Positions 47,652-56,650 of a stretch of 64,000 nt of DNA are shown one piece after another; positions within the stretch are counted from its first letter, which is position 1, and each line of letters opens with the position of its first letter. A model generated the notes under the pieces. That model saw nothing but the letters and a program-made list of their open reading frames with translations, did not search any database and had not been told where the DNA came from. The translations under genes and the position numbers were made by a program. This DNA comes from CALKXV01 sp965228905 (lineage in GTDB: Bacteria; Pseudomonadota; Alphaproteobacteria; Rhodobacterales; Rhodobacteraceae). The stretch lies in the NCBI GenBank assembly GCA_965228905.1, contig CBDDII010000002.1, positions 1 through 64,000 of the forward strand, in the 5' to 3' direction.

Positions 47652-49577
47652 TCAGGAAAATCCCGGATAAAGGCGGTTGTTTCGCTCGGTTCTTGCCACC
47701 CCGAAAAGTGGCAGTTTGCGCGACAGGGTGCCGTTCAAAAGCACGCCCACGGTCTTGGCGCGAAGCTGCGGTTCGTTCTCGGTGAACTGCACGAGTTCCT
47801 GTCGCGACGTCTTGCCCCACTGGGCGAGGAGGACGACGGAATCGATTGCGGGAAGGTTGGTTTTCAGATCGGAAGACTGCGTGAGCGGCGGGAAATCGAC
47901 GACGACCGTATCAAACGACTGCCGCGCCCTGTTCAAAAGTTTGGACAACTTGCCGTGGGCGGCAAGGTTCGGGCGGTTTGCACGATGGTGCGCGGGCAGG
48001 ATGTTGAGCCCTGTTTCGGGAAGGCCAAAGATCGCATCCTCGGGGGGGATGTTGCTGGCAAGGACGTCCTGAAGTCCGGTTTCGTCCCGGAACCCGAACT
48101 GGCGGCTCATCTCGGGATTGGAAAGGTCTGCGTCGATCAAGAGCACGCGCTGACCTTCGAGTGCGGCAAGCTGTGCGATGTTGGCCGCAACGGTTGAACG
48201 GCCCTCACCGTGGTTCAGGCTGCCCACGGCGATCACGCGGTTTTCCCGTTGCGGTTGGGTCAGGTTCAGGGTGGCGAAGACGTTTCTGATCGTTTCGCAA
48301 TAGGGCGCGTCGGGGGCGATCAGGGGCAGAAGGTAGGTCGACGTGCAACCGGCGATGTCGATGTGGTCGCCGTCCACCTCGCTTTGCCGTGGCGCAGGCA
48401 GGCGTCGAAAGAGGGGGCCGGATGCGCCGCGCGTGGCGGACTTGCGGAATTGGGCCAGAAGGCGGGCGATGCGGGCCGGTTTGAACCGGCCAAGGTAGCC
48501 AAGGAAAGGCAGGCCGGTGACATCGCGGATTTCCGGACCCGAGCGAACGGCGGTTTCGCGCATTTCGCGCCATGCGGCAAAGCCAAGCCCGCCCATCAGC
48601 CCAAGGATCAGCCCAACGGCGAGGATACGCCAGGCCTTGGGCAGGGCGGGTGTCGAAGACGAGATGGCCGCGCTGAGGATCCTGCCGTTGGTCGTCGGGT
48701 AAGAACCTTCGATGGTGATCATCTCGTAGCGGGCCAGAAGCGATGTGTGCAGATCGTTCAGCGTCGCGGCGCGCCGCTCCAACTGTCGCAGGGCCTGAAC
48801 GTTGGATGCGCCGTTGTTGACGCGGTAATCCTCGGCCTCGGCGGCAGCGGCGTTGGCACTTTCGCGGACCTCGTCGATATGGTTCTGCAACCAGCTTGCG
48901 CTGCGGTCCGCGGCTTCGAGGTTGGAGATCTGCCGGTCCTGGAGGTAGGCCTTGGCATAGGTGTTCGCGATGTCTGCCGCGAGGAAGGGGTCGTCGTGAA
49001 GATAGCTGATCTCAACCGCGAAGGTGCGGCCGACCCGTTCGAGCATGACGTCCTTTTGCAGGGTAAGGGCAGCGGCCTTCAGCATCATGGCATCGGTCGG
49101 TTCGCCGGTCGCGATGTCTGCCGTATCGGCTATGGGCAGGAGGTCTTTGACCGTCTGCTTTGCCTTGCCGATGTACTGGCTGATAAGCGAGGTGGGGGGC
49201 GACAGGAAATCGAGGCGGCGGTGAAGCTCCAGGTCTGCCGCGACACGTTCGGCCAATTCGAGGGAGCGCAGCACCTCCAATTCGTTGAGCACGGTGGTTT
49301 CGTCGCGCATGATCGGGATCGAGGCGGAAAGTTCCTCTTGCGGGGAATTGGCCTGTTCGCTGATCAGGATGCTAGCGGCGGCGTAATAGATTTTCGGGCT
49401 GGTTGCATAGTGGAACACCCCCAGCCCCAGGCCGAGGATGGCACCAATAACAAGGGGCCATTTCTGACGTCTGAGGATCAGGAAGACGTCGATAGCGCTC
49501 CCGCCCGGTTGTGGCGCGTGGTCATAGCTGTCGGGTACTGCGGTGAGTACGGCCGATTTTCGTGTCATGTCGTTCAC
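47652..49577 (-). CDS. Wzc/ExoP-like polysaccharide co-polymerase with BY-kinase domain
   Basis: The 641-residue protein sets chain length and helps export. It has an N-terminal membrane helix (about 38-57), a Wzz periplasmic domain with coiled-coil region, a second helix (about 310-330), and a C-terminal Rossmann domain with NHGEGRSTVAANIA, VLLIDADLSNP (Walker A') and VVVDFPP (Walker B). The P-loop lysine is replaced by arginine, which may weaken ATP hydrolysis. The C-terminus has only one tyrosine (RLYPGFS), not a cluster. Its start overlaps the downstream-adjacent glycosyltransferase stop by 4 bases. Confidence 0.87.
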   Translation of the reverse strand: MNDMTRKSAVLTAVPDSYDHAPQPGGSAIDVFLILRRQKWPLVIGAILGLGLGVFHYATSPKIYYAAASILISEQANSPQEELSASIPIMRDETTVLNELEVLRSLELAERVAADLELHRRLDFLSPPTSLISQYIGKAKQTVKDLLPIADTADIATGEPTDAMMLKAAALTLQKDVMLERVGRTFAVEISYLHDDPFLAADIANTYAKAYLQDRQISNLEAADRSASWLQNHIDEVRESANAAAAEAEDYRVNNGASNVQALRQLERRAATLNDLHTSLLARYEMITIEGSYPTTNGRILSAAISSSTPALPKAWRILAVGLILGLMGGLGFAAWREMRETAVRSGPEIRDVTGLPFLGYLGRFKPARIARLLAQFRKSATRGASGPLFRRLPAPRQSEVDGDHIDIAGCTSTYLLPLIAPDAPYCETIRNVFATLNLTQPQRENRVIAVGSLNHGEGRSTVAANIAQLAALEGQRVLLIDADLSNPEMSRQFGFRDETGLQDVLASNIPPEDAIFGLPETGLNILPAHHRANRPNLAAHGKLSKLLNRARQSFDTVVVDFPPLTQSSDLKTNLPAIDSVVLLAQWGKTSRQELVQFTENEPQLRAKTVGVLLNGTLSRKLPLFGVARTERNNRLYPGFS

Positions 49578-50497
49578 TGCGTGATGCCTGTATTTTTATT
49601 GCCGTAGAGTTCAAGTTTTCGAAGACCCAGAAAGGCGCTGAGCGTGCCAAGGTGGAGGCAGCCGCGCAGGGCTGCCCTGTTGCGCCGGACCGGGTTGAAT
49701 GCGGACAGGGCGGCAGAGGCGGCGCAATAGGCGGATTTGGCCAGTGCGAGCGATACACCCTTGATGGTGGCAACCGCTCCGGTCTGGCGGCGCAGAAGCC
49801 GTCCGTGGGTCTGGCCCATCCGGTAGCGGCGGGTGGCCAACCAGGAAAACCGCGCCCGCTCGGGCAGGACCTTTTCGTGGACCAGTGCGTCGGGAGCGTA
49901 TTCGATCCGACCGCCAGCTTCGTGAAGCTGGGCAAAAAACGCGGTGTCTTCGCCACCGCTGCGACCCAGTGCCAGATCGAATTCCAGACCGTCACAGGCC
50001 GCATGGTTGCGGTCGATCATCACGTTGCAGGAGTAGCCGGTTCTGATCTCGCCGTCGACATAGACAGGTCCGGTGGAATGCAGGTCGGCTTTCGGCATCC
50101 AGTCCGGCGTCTTGCCGTCATAAACGGCACGAACCGGTCCGAGGATGGCGGCGGCTTTCTTTGCGACCAAAGCCTTGTGAAGGTGGCGCACCCAGTCCGC
50201 GCTGGCCGTTTCGTCGTCATCGAGAAAGGAGAGGTATCGCGCGGTGGAATGGTTGAGGGCGGCATTGCGGGCGATCGAGATATTGCCCTTGGGCGCGTGG
50301 ATGTATGTGACCGGAAGTGCCTTGGTGGCAGCGTATCGGTCGACCAGCGGTTTGGCACTTGGTGTTTCGTCGTTGTCGATCACCAGGATGGACACCGGCA
50401 GGTCCGCCATGGTGCCGTCGAGCGAGTGCAGCGCCTCGGTCAGGCTGTCCCTGCGGTAGGTGCAGATGCAGATGTCGATGGTTTCGGTGTATGGCAT
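49574..50497 (-). CDS. Family-2 glycosyltransferase
   Basis: ATG 50497 (MPYTETIDICICTYRRDSLTE) gives 307 residues; the longer open frame is a shadow of the adjacent gene. GT-A features: ICICTYRRD, VIDNDETPSA, LSFLDDDETAS (metal-binding DDD) and GGEDTAFFAQL with the catalytic base region. The C-terminal 60 residues have a hydrophobic stretch (SAYCAASAALSAF). It lies between the ExoA-like gene (2 bases away) and the Wzc-like gene (4-base overlap), forming one operon on the minus strand. Confidence 0.87.
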   Translation of the reverse strand: MPYTETIDICICTYRRDSLTEALHSLDGTMADLPVSILVIDNDETPSAKPLVDRYAATKALPVTYIHAPKGNISIARNAALNHSTARYLSFLDDDETASADWVRHLHKALVAKKAAAILGPVRAVYDGKTPDWMPKADLHSTGPVYVDGEIRTGYSCNVMIDRNHAACDGLEFDLALGRSGGEDTAFFAQLHEAGGRIEYAPDALVHEKVLPERARFSWLATRRYRMGQTHGRLLRRQTGAVATIKGVSLALAKSAYCAASAALSAFNPVRRNRAALRGCLHLGTLSAFLGLRKLELYGNKNTGITQ

Positions 50498-50499
50498 GA

Positions 50500-51513
50500 T
50501 CACGCGGGCCTCTGAACGAACAGGTGGCGCGGTTGCAGCGCATGGCGCCAGAACCCGTAGGACCAAGCGATGTGCATCACCATGGCCATCGGCGCGACCA
50601 GAAGAAGCGAGGCATCCCGTGCCAGCCATGCCCGCTCCAGCGCCATCGTCAGGCAATAGGACACCCATGCGATGGCGGGCAGGGCAAAGAACGGGCTGAG
50701 TGGCACGAGATAGGCCAGCGCCACCAAAGGCAGGATGGCGATGGCCTTGATCTGTCTGAGGTTTGGCTTGGATCGGTGTTTCAAGAGGTTCTTCGACCGA
50801 CCCGCGCCGAAGTTGAGGTACTGGCGGAAAAGTGCGCCGATGGTCTTGCGCGGAAAATACGTGACCTCGGTCATGGCGGTAAGCCAGATGCGATGACCTG
50901 CCATGGCAAGGCGGTGATCGAGTTCGGCATCTTCGTTATGGCTGAAACTCGCGTCATAGCCGCCGACGGCGCGGAAGGCGTCGAGCGTCATAAGCGCGTG
51001 ATGCCCGTGATCCACGTATTCGCCTTCGGCTTTCAACCTGTGTTTGGATCCGCCGTTTCCGACAGGCGCGTTCTGGGTCGCCGCGATGGTGCGCTGGATC
51101 AGGGTTTCGCCCCTGGCGGTCATGCTGACCACGACGCTTGCGGCACCCGTGGCCTGTGCTTCGCTCAACAGCGTGTCACAGTAATCTTCGGGGTAAGCGG
51201 CGTGGGCGTCGATCCTGATAAGGTGTGTCGCATCCTTGCCAAACGCCGCGACAGCCCGGTTGATCGCGGCGCTTTGTATGCGATCGGGATTGTCCAGAAG
51301 ATGCAGGTGGGGATGTGCGGTGGCCTCTGCCGCGACGATCTTTTGCGTGCCGTCGCTGCTTCCGCCGTCTGCAACAACGATGTCACCGCCAAGCCTTTCC
51401 TGTGTGCGGATCAGCCACGACAGGACAGCCTTGATATGGCGCGCCTCGTTCAGGCAGGGCACGACAAACAGGGGTGTGATCCGGGAAGGATCGGTGCAGG
51501 ACGTCGATGGCAT
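50500..51513 (-). CDS. ExoA-like family-2 glycosyltransferase
   Basis: The protein (337 residues from ATG 51513; ATG 51570 is an alternative) is a membrane-associated GT2: PLFVVPCLNEARHIKAV, VADGGSSDGT, IRIDAHAAYP (DxD-like), SHNEDAELDHRLAMAG (ED and base) and the RKTIGALFRQYLNFGAGRSKNL region. Three hydrophobic segments at the C-terminus anchor it. This set resembles succinoglycan glucosyltransferase ExoA. First gene of the minus-strand unit with the GT2 and Wzc-like genes; divergent from the next glycosyltransferase. Confidence 0.85.
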   Translation of the reverse strand: MPSTSCTDPSRITPLFVVPCLNEARHIKAVLSWLIRTQERLGGDIVVADGGSSDGTQKIVAAEATAHPHLHLLDNPDRIQSAAINRAVAAFGKDATHLIRIDAHAAYPEDYCDTLLSEAQATGAASVVVSMTARGETLIQRTIAATQNAPVGNGGSKHRLKAEGEYVDHGHHALMTLDAFRAVGGYDASFSHNEDAELDHRLAMAGHRIWLTAMTEVTYFPRKTIGALFRQYLNFGAGRSKNLLKHRSKPNLRQIKAIAILPLVALAYLVPLSPFFALPAIAWVSYCLTMALERAWLARDASLLLVAPMAMVMHIAWSYGFWRHALQPRHLFVQRPA

Positions 51514-51749
51514 TCTGCCAGCCTTTTTGCGGCGCAGCATTTTCGCGAAACTTGAGCTCGCGATGTGCAACGGACGCCCCCGCCCGATATGTCTAACTGC
51601 TATGCATTCATGAGAAAAAACAAGCAGAAGGTGGTCGGTTTGCGCGCTGGTGGCAGGTTTTCGCCCATGTGTGGCCGGGATTTCTGGACAACGCCTGAAT
51701 ATTGGTCAAAACCGAAACGCGGGGGCGTTACGCAGGTTAGGCGAACGCT

Positions 51750-52664
51750 ATGCAAGGCGCAGTTCTGGTCGTCCATTCCTTTAGCTATCCGTTCATCCGG
51801 AACGTGGCGCATTTCATCCACGAAACGCTTGGTGACAGCTTTGAGAAAGGTGCCGCGCTTTCGATCCGCGAGGCCGTGGATGAAGCGGAATTCGAGGAAA
51901 ATACCGCTGTTTTCATTATCGGAGAGACTTTTCCGCCGTTTCAGCGGCAGGATGGATGCCGGTATTTCTATCTCAATTTTTCGGTGGTGAGTGTTCTTGG
52001 CCGCCCCTGGGAAACAGGGCTGGCGGCGCGGCGCGCCATCCGTCACAAGCGCAAGATGCTGGCGGGGCGGTTGAGTTCGTTCGACGCTATGCTGGATTAT
52101 TATCCGCCGCAGACGCGGGTTTTGCAGCGCCAGTTGGGTTTGCCCGTGCTGGGGTTCGACGTTGCGACGGTTGCGCCCGCAAAGGCGCTTGCTATGCGCG
52201 AGCGTCGTTACGATGTCTGTTTCGTGGGAAGTCTGAACGCGCGACGGAGGGCGGTCTGTGATGCGATTCGGGACAGGGGGCTATCCATGTCGCCGTCAAA
52301 AGATATCGTGATCGAAGATGCAGCAGCGCAATCGCGGGTCTGTCTGAACGTCCATTCGGTCAGGTCGCATCATTTTGAAACGCCGAGGTTTCTGGCCGCT
52401 TTCGCTACGGGCACGCCGATGGTGACCGAACCGAGCTTTGGTGCCAGTGGCATCGTCGATCTGAGCCATGCGGTCGAAGACAGGTGCGACGCGCTTCCCG
52501 ACGCGGTGGAGCGGCTCTTGTCTGAAGAAGACCGTCTGGAAGAGATGGGGCAGAATGCGCGGCACTGGTATCTGGAAAGCTATCTGCCCCGCGCACGCAA
52601 AAACTGGCGGGAAACCTGCGAACGATTGCAGCGCCTTGAGTTTGGCGGTCGGGCGGTTGCGTGA
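51750..52664 (+). CDS. Probable glycosyltransferase (GT4/CgeB-like)
   Basis: The 304-residue protein has the C-terminal domain of CgeB-like glycosyltransferases: YDVCFVGSLNARRR, RVCLNVHS, FETPRFLAAFATGTPMVTE and a final HWYLESYLPRARKNWRE. The N-terminal domain is divergent (VLVVHSFSYPFIRNVAHFI). ATG 51750 lacks a strong ribosome binding site. It is divergent from the ExoA-like gene across about 240 bases and followed by the cupin gene 67 bases later. Confidence 0.7.
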   Translation: MQGAVLVVHSFSYPFIRNVAHFIHETLGDSFEKGAALSIREAVDEAEFEENTAVFIIGETFPPFQRQDGCRYFYLNFSVVSVLGRPWETGLAARRAIRHKRKMLAGRLSSFDAMLDYYPPQTRVLQRQLGLPVLGFDVATVAPAKALAMRERRYDVCFVGSLNARRRAVCDAIRDRGLSMSPSKDIVIEDAAAQSRVCLNVHSVRSHHFETPRFLAAFATGTPMVTEPSFGASGIVDLSHAVEDRCDALPDAVERLLSEEDRLEEMGQNARHWYLESYLPRARKNWRETCERLQRLEFGGRAVA

Positions 52665-52731
52665 GGTTTCTGCTTGCCCTTTCGGAATACTAGTGTCCTA
52701 GTTACCGTCAAAGAGACTTCAGGGGTGAGCG

Positions 52732-53064
52732 ATGAGCGTGAAGAACTATTTTCCGGCTGACGAAGGCGAGATGACGGAAGTTGATGCGGGATTGAAGCGC
52801 AAGGTCGGCGCCTACAACGACAACCTGATGTGTGTCGAGGTTCATTTCGAGACCGGGACGATTGCGCCGCTTCATAGCCATCCCCACGAGCAGATCACCT
52901 ATTGTGTCTCGGGCAAATTCGAGTTCGAGGTTGGGGACGAGACCTACATCGTCTCGGCCGGCGACTCGCTTTATAAGCAGCCCAACATCGTTCACGGCGC
53001 AAAGTGCCTGGAAGCCGGAACACTTTTGGACATGTTCACCCCGCACCGCGAAGATTTCGTCTGA
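52732..53064 (+). CDS. KdgF-like cupin protein
   Basis: The 110-residue single-domain cupin has the metal site in two motifs: HSHPHEQITYCVSGKFEFEVG and the later NIVHG histidine. The N-terminal KRKVGAYNDNLMCVEVHFETG and the overall layout closely match KdgF, which promotes linearisation of unsaturated uronates from pectin or alginate breakdown. ATG 52732 follows AGGGGTGAGCG. Inside a polysaccharide region, this hints that the polymer has uronic acids or that a lyase acts on it; no lyase was seen nearby. Confidence 0.78.
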   Translation: MSVKNYFPADEGEMTEVDAGLKRKVGAYNDNLMCVEVHFETGTIAPLHSHPHEQITYCVSGKFEFEVGDETYIVSAGDSLYKQPNIVHGAKCLEAGTLLDMFTPHREDFV

Positions 53065-53180
53065 TCTTACAACGCCCGCCTGCGGTTGAGCGGCGGGTCC
53101 GGGCAGATCAAATTTTGCCAAGTTGGGGTGTTTTGGGGCAGGATCACTGCATCCCAATTTTGATTTGAGCGAGAAATTTG

Positions 53181-54635
53181 ATGAAACAGGCTGTCGTCAT
53201 TTTGCACGGCATGGGCGAACAGATCCCCATGCAGACCGTCAATTCCTTTGTCGATGCGGTTTGGACAAAGGACAAATCCCTTGTCAACGAAGGCCGTCCC
53301 GACCCGCGCACCGGTGCCAAGCGGACCGAGAATGCATCGTGGTCGAAACCCGATACGCGCAATGCCTCGCCCGAGTTGCGGCGGATCACGACCGAACAGG
53401 ATGTGAACCGCAATCAAACGGATTTCTACGAATTCTACTGGGCGCATCTGATGCATGGCACGACGCTGGAGCACGTGAAGGCCTGGGTGCTGGATCTTTT
53501 GTGGCGCGATCCGTCCTCGCGTGTGCCGGGGCGGGTGTTTCATGCCTGGGTGCTTTTGTGGATCCTGACGTTGCTGGTTGCCGGTTTCTTTGTCTGGAGC
53601 CTGTTGCCGGACGATGGTGGTGCGCCTTCGGCGCTGGTGTCCGTTGTGATGGGGATCGGCAGCCTTGTCGTCGCTGCCTTCGTGTCCAACGTGCTGGTCA
53701 AACGGTTCGGCGATGTGGCGCGATACGTCAAGGCACGGCCCGAGAACATCGGGCGTCGTCAGGAAATCCGGGAAACCGGTGTCAGGCTTCTGGATGGGCT
53801 GATCGCCTCAGGCGACTACGACCGCATCGTTGTCGTGGCCCATTCGCTTGGCACGGTGGTGGCCTATGACGTGCTGGCGATGCTTTATGACAAGTACAAC
53901 GGACAGTTGGACCTGCCGCGTGCCGTCGGCAAGCCGCTTCAACCCGAACGGCACAAGTTGGAGGAAATGATCCGGGACGCTGCCGGGCTTGCCATGGCGG
54001 ATGGAACCACAGGAAGCGGCGTGCCCCTGGACATCGACGCCTTTCAGCGCCAGCAGGCGCGAGTTCGCGATGAGTTGGCCGAACAGGGCAATGGCTGGAT
54101 CGTCAGCGATTTCATCACGTTAGGTTCGCCGCTGGTCCATGCCGAATTCCTGATGGCGGAAAGCGAGCCGGACTTGCGGCAACGCCAGGACAGTCGCGAG
54201 ATGCCGACCTGTCCACCGGTTTTGGAATACGACGGAACGACCAAGTTGCGGCATTTCACCTATGATTCCAAAGACCGGCGAAAGCGTGAGCCCGAGCATC
54301 CCCGCGTTCCCCATCACGCCGCACTTTTTGCCAGCACGCGCTGGACCAACATCTATTCGGACGAGCGAATGATCTATCAGGGAGACCTGATTTCCGGGCC
54401 TCTTGCCAAGGCTTTCGGTCCGAAGATCGGTGCCAAGGTGATTTCGGGCATTCGCGACATTGCCGTTCTGCCTGCACTGGATGACACCGGTGCACCTGCC
54501 GAGGGGCATCGCCGTCTTGCGCTGACGCACAACCACTATTGGAACATGGATGCCCGGAGTGAGACCGGGGATGTGGAAGTGCCGCACCACATCGAGACCC
54601 TGCGCGTGGCCTTGGATATTCATTGCAAGAAATAG
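53181..54635 (+). CDS. Membrane-anchored alpha/beta hydrolase, substrate unknown
   Basis: The 484-residue protein starts with VVILHGMGEQ (His-Gly oxyanion motif at 9-10), has two membrane helices (about 121-142 and 150-172) inserted within the fold, then VVVAHSLGTVVAYDV with nucleophile Ser222 in AHSLG, and a late HNHYW segment that may hold the catalytic His. This layout recalls lipases or esterases facing the cytoplasm with a hairpin anchor. It is convergent with the degenerate MBL-fold gene only 3 bases away. A role in polysaccharide or lipid modification, or in defence, is possible. Confidence 0.72.
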   Translation: MKQAVVILHGMGEQIPMQTVNSFVDAVWTKDKSLVNEGRPDPRTGAKRTENASWSKPDTRNASPELRRITTEQDVNRNQTDFYEFYWAHLMHGTTLEHVKAWVLDLLWRDPSSRVPGRVFHAWVLLWILTLLVAGFFVWSLLPDDGGAPSALVSVVMGIGSLVVAAFVSNVLVKRFGDVARYVKARPENIGRRQEIRETGVRLLDGLIASGDYDRIVVVAHSLGTVVAYDVLAMLYDKYNGQLDLPRAVGKPLQPERHKLEEMIRDAAGLAMADGTTGSGVPLDIDAFQRQQARVRDELAEQGNGWIVSDFITLGSPLVHAEFLMAESEPDLRQRQDSREMPTCPPVLEYDGTTKLRHFTYDSKDRRKREPEHPRVPHHAALFASTRWTNIYSDERMIYQGDLISGPLAKAFGPKIGAKVISGIRDIAVLPALDDTGAPAEGHRRLALTHNHYWNMDARSETGDVEVPHHIETLRVALDIHCKK

Positions 54636-54638
54636 CTG

Positions 54639-55595
54639 TCAGGCGGGCAGTTCGACGGCGGTTGAGTAACAGTCGGACGCGTCACTGCGGAAGAGAGCGA
54701 CGCAGCCTTGCGGCAGATCCTTGGCGACCCAGTCCAGAACCTTTTCCTTGTCGGTGGTGGCACCCGTCCGCTCTGCCGTCATCGTGAAGTAGAGGTTGAG
54801 GTCATCGTCGCCCCGCGCCTCGGCGATGGCCTTCAAAGTTGCCACGTCCGGGTTTCCATCCTCTCCGCAACCGGTGAACAGGTAGTTGTCGGCGGTCACC
54901 TTGCGAAAGAAACCCGGTTCAAGCCGGTTTCTGGTGTCAGATTGCGTGATCGCCATCAGGTTTACGTGGAAAGGGTCTTCGGTCGCGGTTGCCTCACTTT
55001 GATCGAGGTACCCTGCGTTGATCAGGGCTGACGTGATGCGGTGCCCGGTGGCGTTTCCCGAAATCAGGATGGATTGATCGCCCTTTCGGGCCAGGATGAT
55101 CGGCGCGGCATCCTGTACATTGCCAGCATTCCCATGTGGCCACAGAACTTCGATCGATAGTCCGTTGCCCTGTGGGATGGCTTTTGTGTCGGACCGCAGG
55201 TCGGGTGGATCGAAAGGCGTGTTGATCTCGATACCCTGCGACCGGGCAATTGCGAGAATTTTCTGTTCGAACCCGCTGTTCGGTTTGTCGCCGCAGTTCA
55301 GCCAGAGCGTTTCGGGGATGACCTTCAGGTCACCGCTTTCGATGTGATCGAAGAACACCGCGAGTTCGCCAAGCGAGTCGGCTTCCATACGGCTTGCCAG
55401 CACCATGTTCAGAGGAAGGTCTTCGCGTTCGCCGCGCAACTGCTCCAATCGGGGGCGGAGGCTTTTTTCAAACGTTCCTGCCCCGCCACAGTCGATCAGG
55501 ATGTGGGCCGTGGAGTCTCGCGTCGGTCCGTAGTGAAGAACAAGGCAGCTACCGTGACATGCACGGACAGCTTCCAGTACGAAAGTCATCGTCAA
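54639..55595 (-). CDS. Metallo-beta-lactamase-fold protein with degenerate metal site
   Basis: The 318-residue protein keeps the MBL strand pattern: ILIDCGGAGTFEKSLRPRL, then VLASRMEADSLGEL where ComEC-type enzymes have THxHxDH, and SILISGNATGHRI where they have LLLTGD. In the first motif only Asp73 remains; the expected histidines are Arg69, Glu71 and Ser74. Hydrolase activity is therefore doubtful; binding or regulatory use is more likely. It ends 3 bases from the convergent alpha/beta hydrolase. Assignment is by pattern only. Confidence 0.5.
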   Translation of the reverse strand: MTMTFVLEAVRACHGSCLVLHYGPTRDSTAHILIDCGGAGTFEKSLRPRLEQLRGEREDLPLNMVLASRMEADSLGELAVFFDHIESGDLKVIPETLWLNCGDKPNSGFEQKILAIARSQGIEINTPFDPPDLRSDTKAIPQGNGLSIEVLWPHGNAGNVQDAAPIILARKGDQSILISGNATGHRITSALINAGYLDQSEATATEDPFHVNLMAITQSDTRNRLEPGFFRKVTADNYLFTGCGEDGNPDVATLKAIAEARGDDDLNLYFTMTAERTGATTDKEKVLDWVAKDLPQGCVALFRSDASDCYSTAVELPA

Positions 55596-55771
55596 TCCTT
55601 GAGGTCATGAAACAGGTTGCTGCAAATGCCGGGCCCTAAATGTGGGAAGTGTAGATCAAGCCGGTCGCGACGCAAAGCGCGGATCTGTGCAGTTTGCCGG
55701 TTGTCAGGGCCGTGTCCCTGCCGCCATGTCCTTGGAAAACCGCCATTTACGGGCTTCGACTGGGCGCTTTC

Positions 55772-56650
55772 ATGATCCATAAGCACTACATGGCGAAACC
55801 GGAGAAAACCGTGCCCGGAAAACCAAATGTCACGCTGACCCTGACCCGGTTGTCCGAACCTGACGCGCTGCTGGAAAAGGTACTGGGCCGGCTTGCCGCG
55901 CAGACCGGGGTTTCGGGCGAAATCCTTTTGATCGAGCAGAAGACGGATAGTGCGGTAAAGGCCGAAGCCTTTTCCAACGCGAATTGGACCGGGCGTACGA
56001 TTATGCGGTCCTTGCCGGGATTGTCGGCGGCGCGGAACCTGTCGCTGGAAGAGGCCGCCCATGACATCGTTCTGTTTTGCGATGCGGATGCCCTGGCACG
56101 GGATGGATGGGCAACGGCGTTGCGAGATGCCTTGTCAGAGCCTGATGTGGCCGTCGCCGGATGCCGCATTCTGCCGGCCTGGAGCGGTGATGCGCCGCTT
56201 CTGGCAAGCTCGCGGGTCGTGCTGGATCAGTATTCGCTTTTCGATCTGGGCGAGGGAACGTCGGAGGCGACACGGGTTGTCGGGGCGGGGTTCGGAGTGG
56301 ATCGCGGGAAATGCCGCGACGAAATGCGTTTTGACGAGACCCTGGGGCGGCGCGGCGGGCGGTTGTTTGGCGGCGAAGAGACCGATCTTTGCAGGCGTGT
56401 GGCAGAGGCCGGGGGCCGTATCGTCTATGTCGGCAAAGCGGTCGTCGATCACGTCATCCAGCCGGAACGGATGCGCGTTTCATGGGTGATGAAGCGACTG
56501 TTCTATGCGGGCCTCGGGCGTGGCGCGGCGGGCGGAGCACCAAGTCCTTCACGCAAGCCCGATTGGGGCGATTGGTTGTTGCTGCCGGTGATCCTGCCAC
56601 CCTATGCCCTGGGCTGGCTGGTCAGTCGCTTTCGCGGTCAATCGAAGTAG
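55772..56650 (+). CDS. Family-2 glycosyltransferase
   Basis: The protein has an N-terminal GT-A core where the usual first strand reads VTLTLTRLSEPDALLEKVL, then SAARNLSLEEAAHDIVLFCDADALARDGW (ARN and DAD motifs), FGVDRGKCRDEMRFDETLGRRGG and FGGEETDLCRRVAEAGG. ATG 55772 gives 292 residues; ATG 55790 and the farther upstream start are alternatives with equally weak ribosome binding sites. A C-terminal hydrophobic helix (LLLPVILPPYALGWLV) may anchor it. Its end overlaps the convergent sulfotransferase by 13 bases. Confidence 0.82.
   Translation: MIHKHYMAKPEKTVPGKPNVTLTLTRLSEPDALLEKVLGRLAAQTGVSGEILLIEQKTDSAVKAEAFSNANWTGRTIMRSLPGLSAARNLSLEEAAHDIVLFCDADALARDGWATALRDALSEPDVAVAGCRILPAWSGDAPLLASSRVVLDQYSLFDLGEGTSEATRVVGAGFGVDRGKCRDEMRFDETLGRRGGRLFGGEETDLCRRVAEAGGRIVYVGKAVVDHVIQPERMRVSWVMKRLFYAGLGRGAAGGAPSPSRKPDWGDWLLLPVILPPYALGWLVSRFRGQSK

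Noticed and set aside
48210..49607. 465-codon plus-strand frame across the Wzc-like gene
   Set aside because: Antisense to a protein with Wzz and BY-kinase motifs; no motif, no ribosome binding site.
53075..53097. Terminator after the KdgF-like gene
   Set aside because: CCCGCC/GGCGGG forms only a 6-bp stem and no T run follows.
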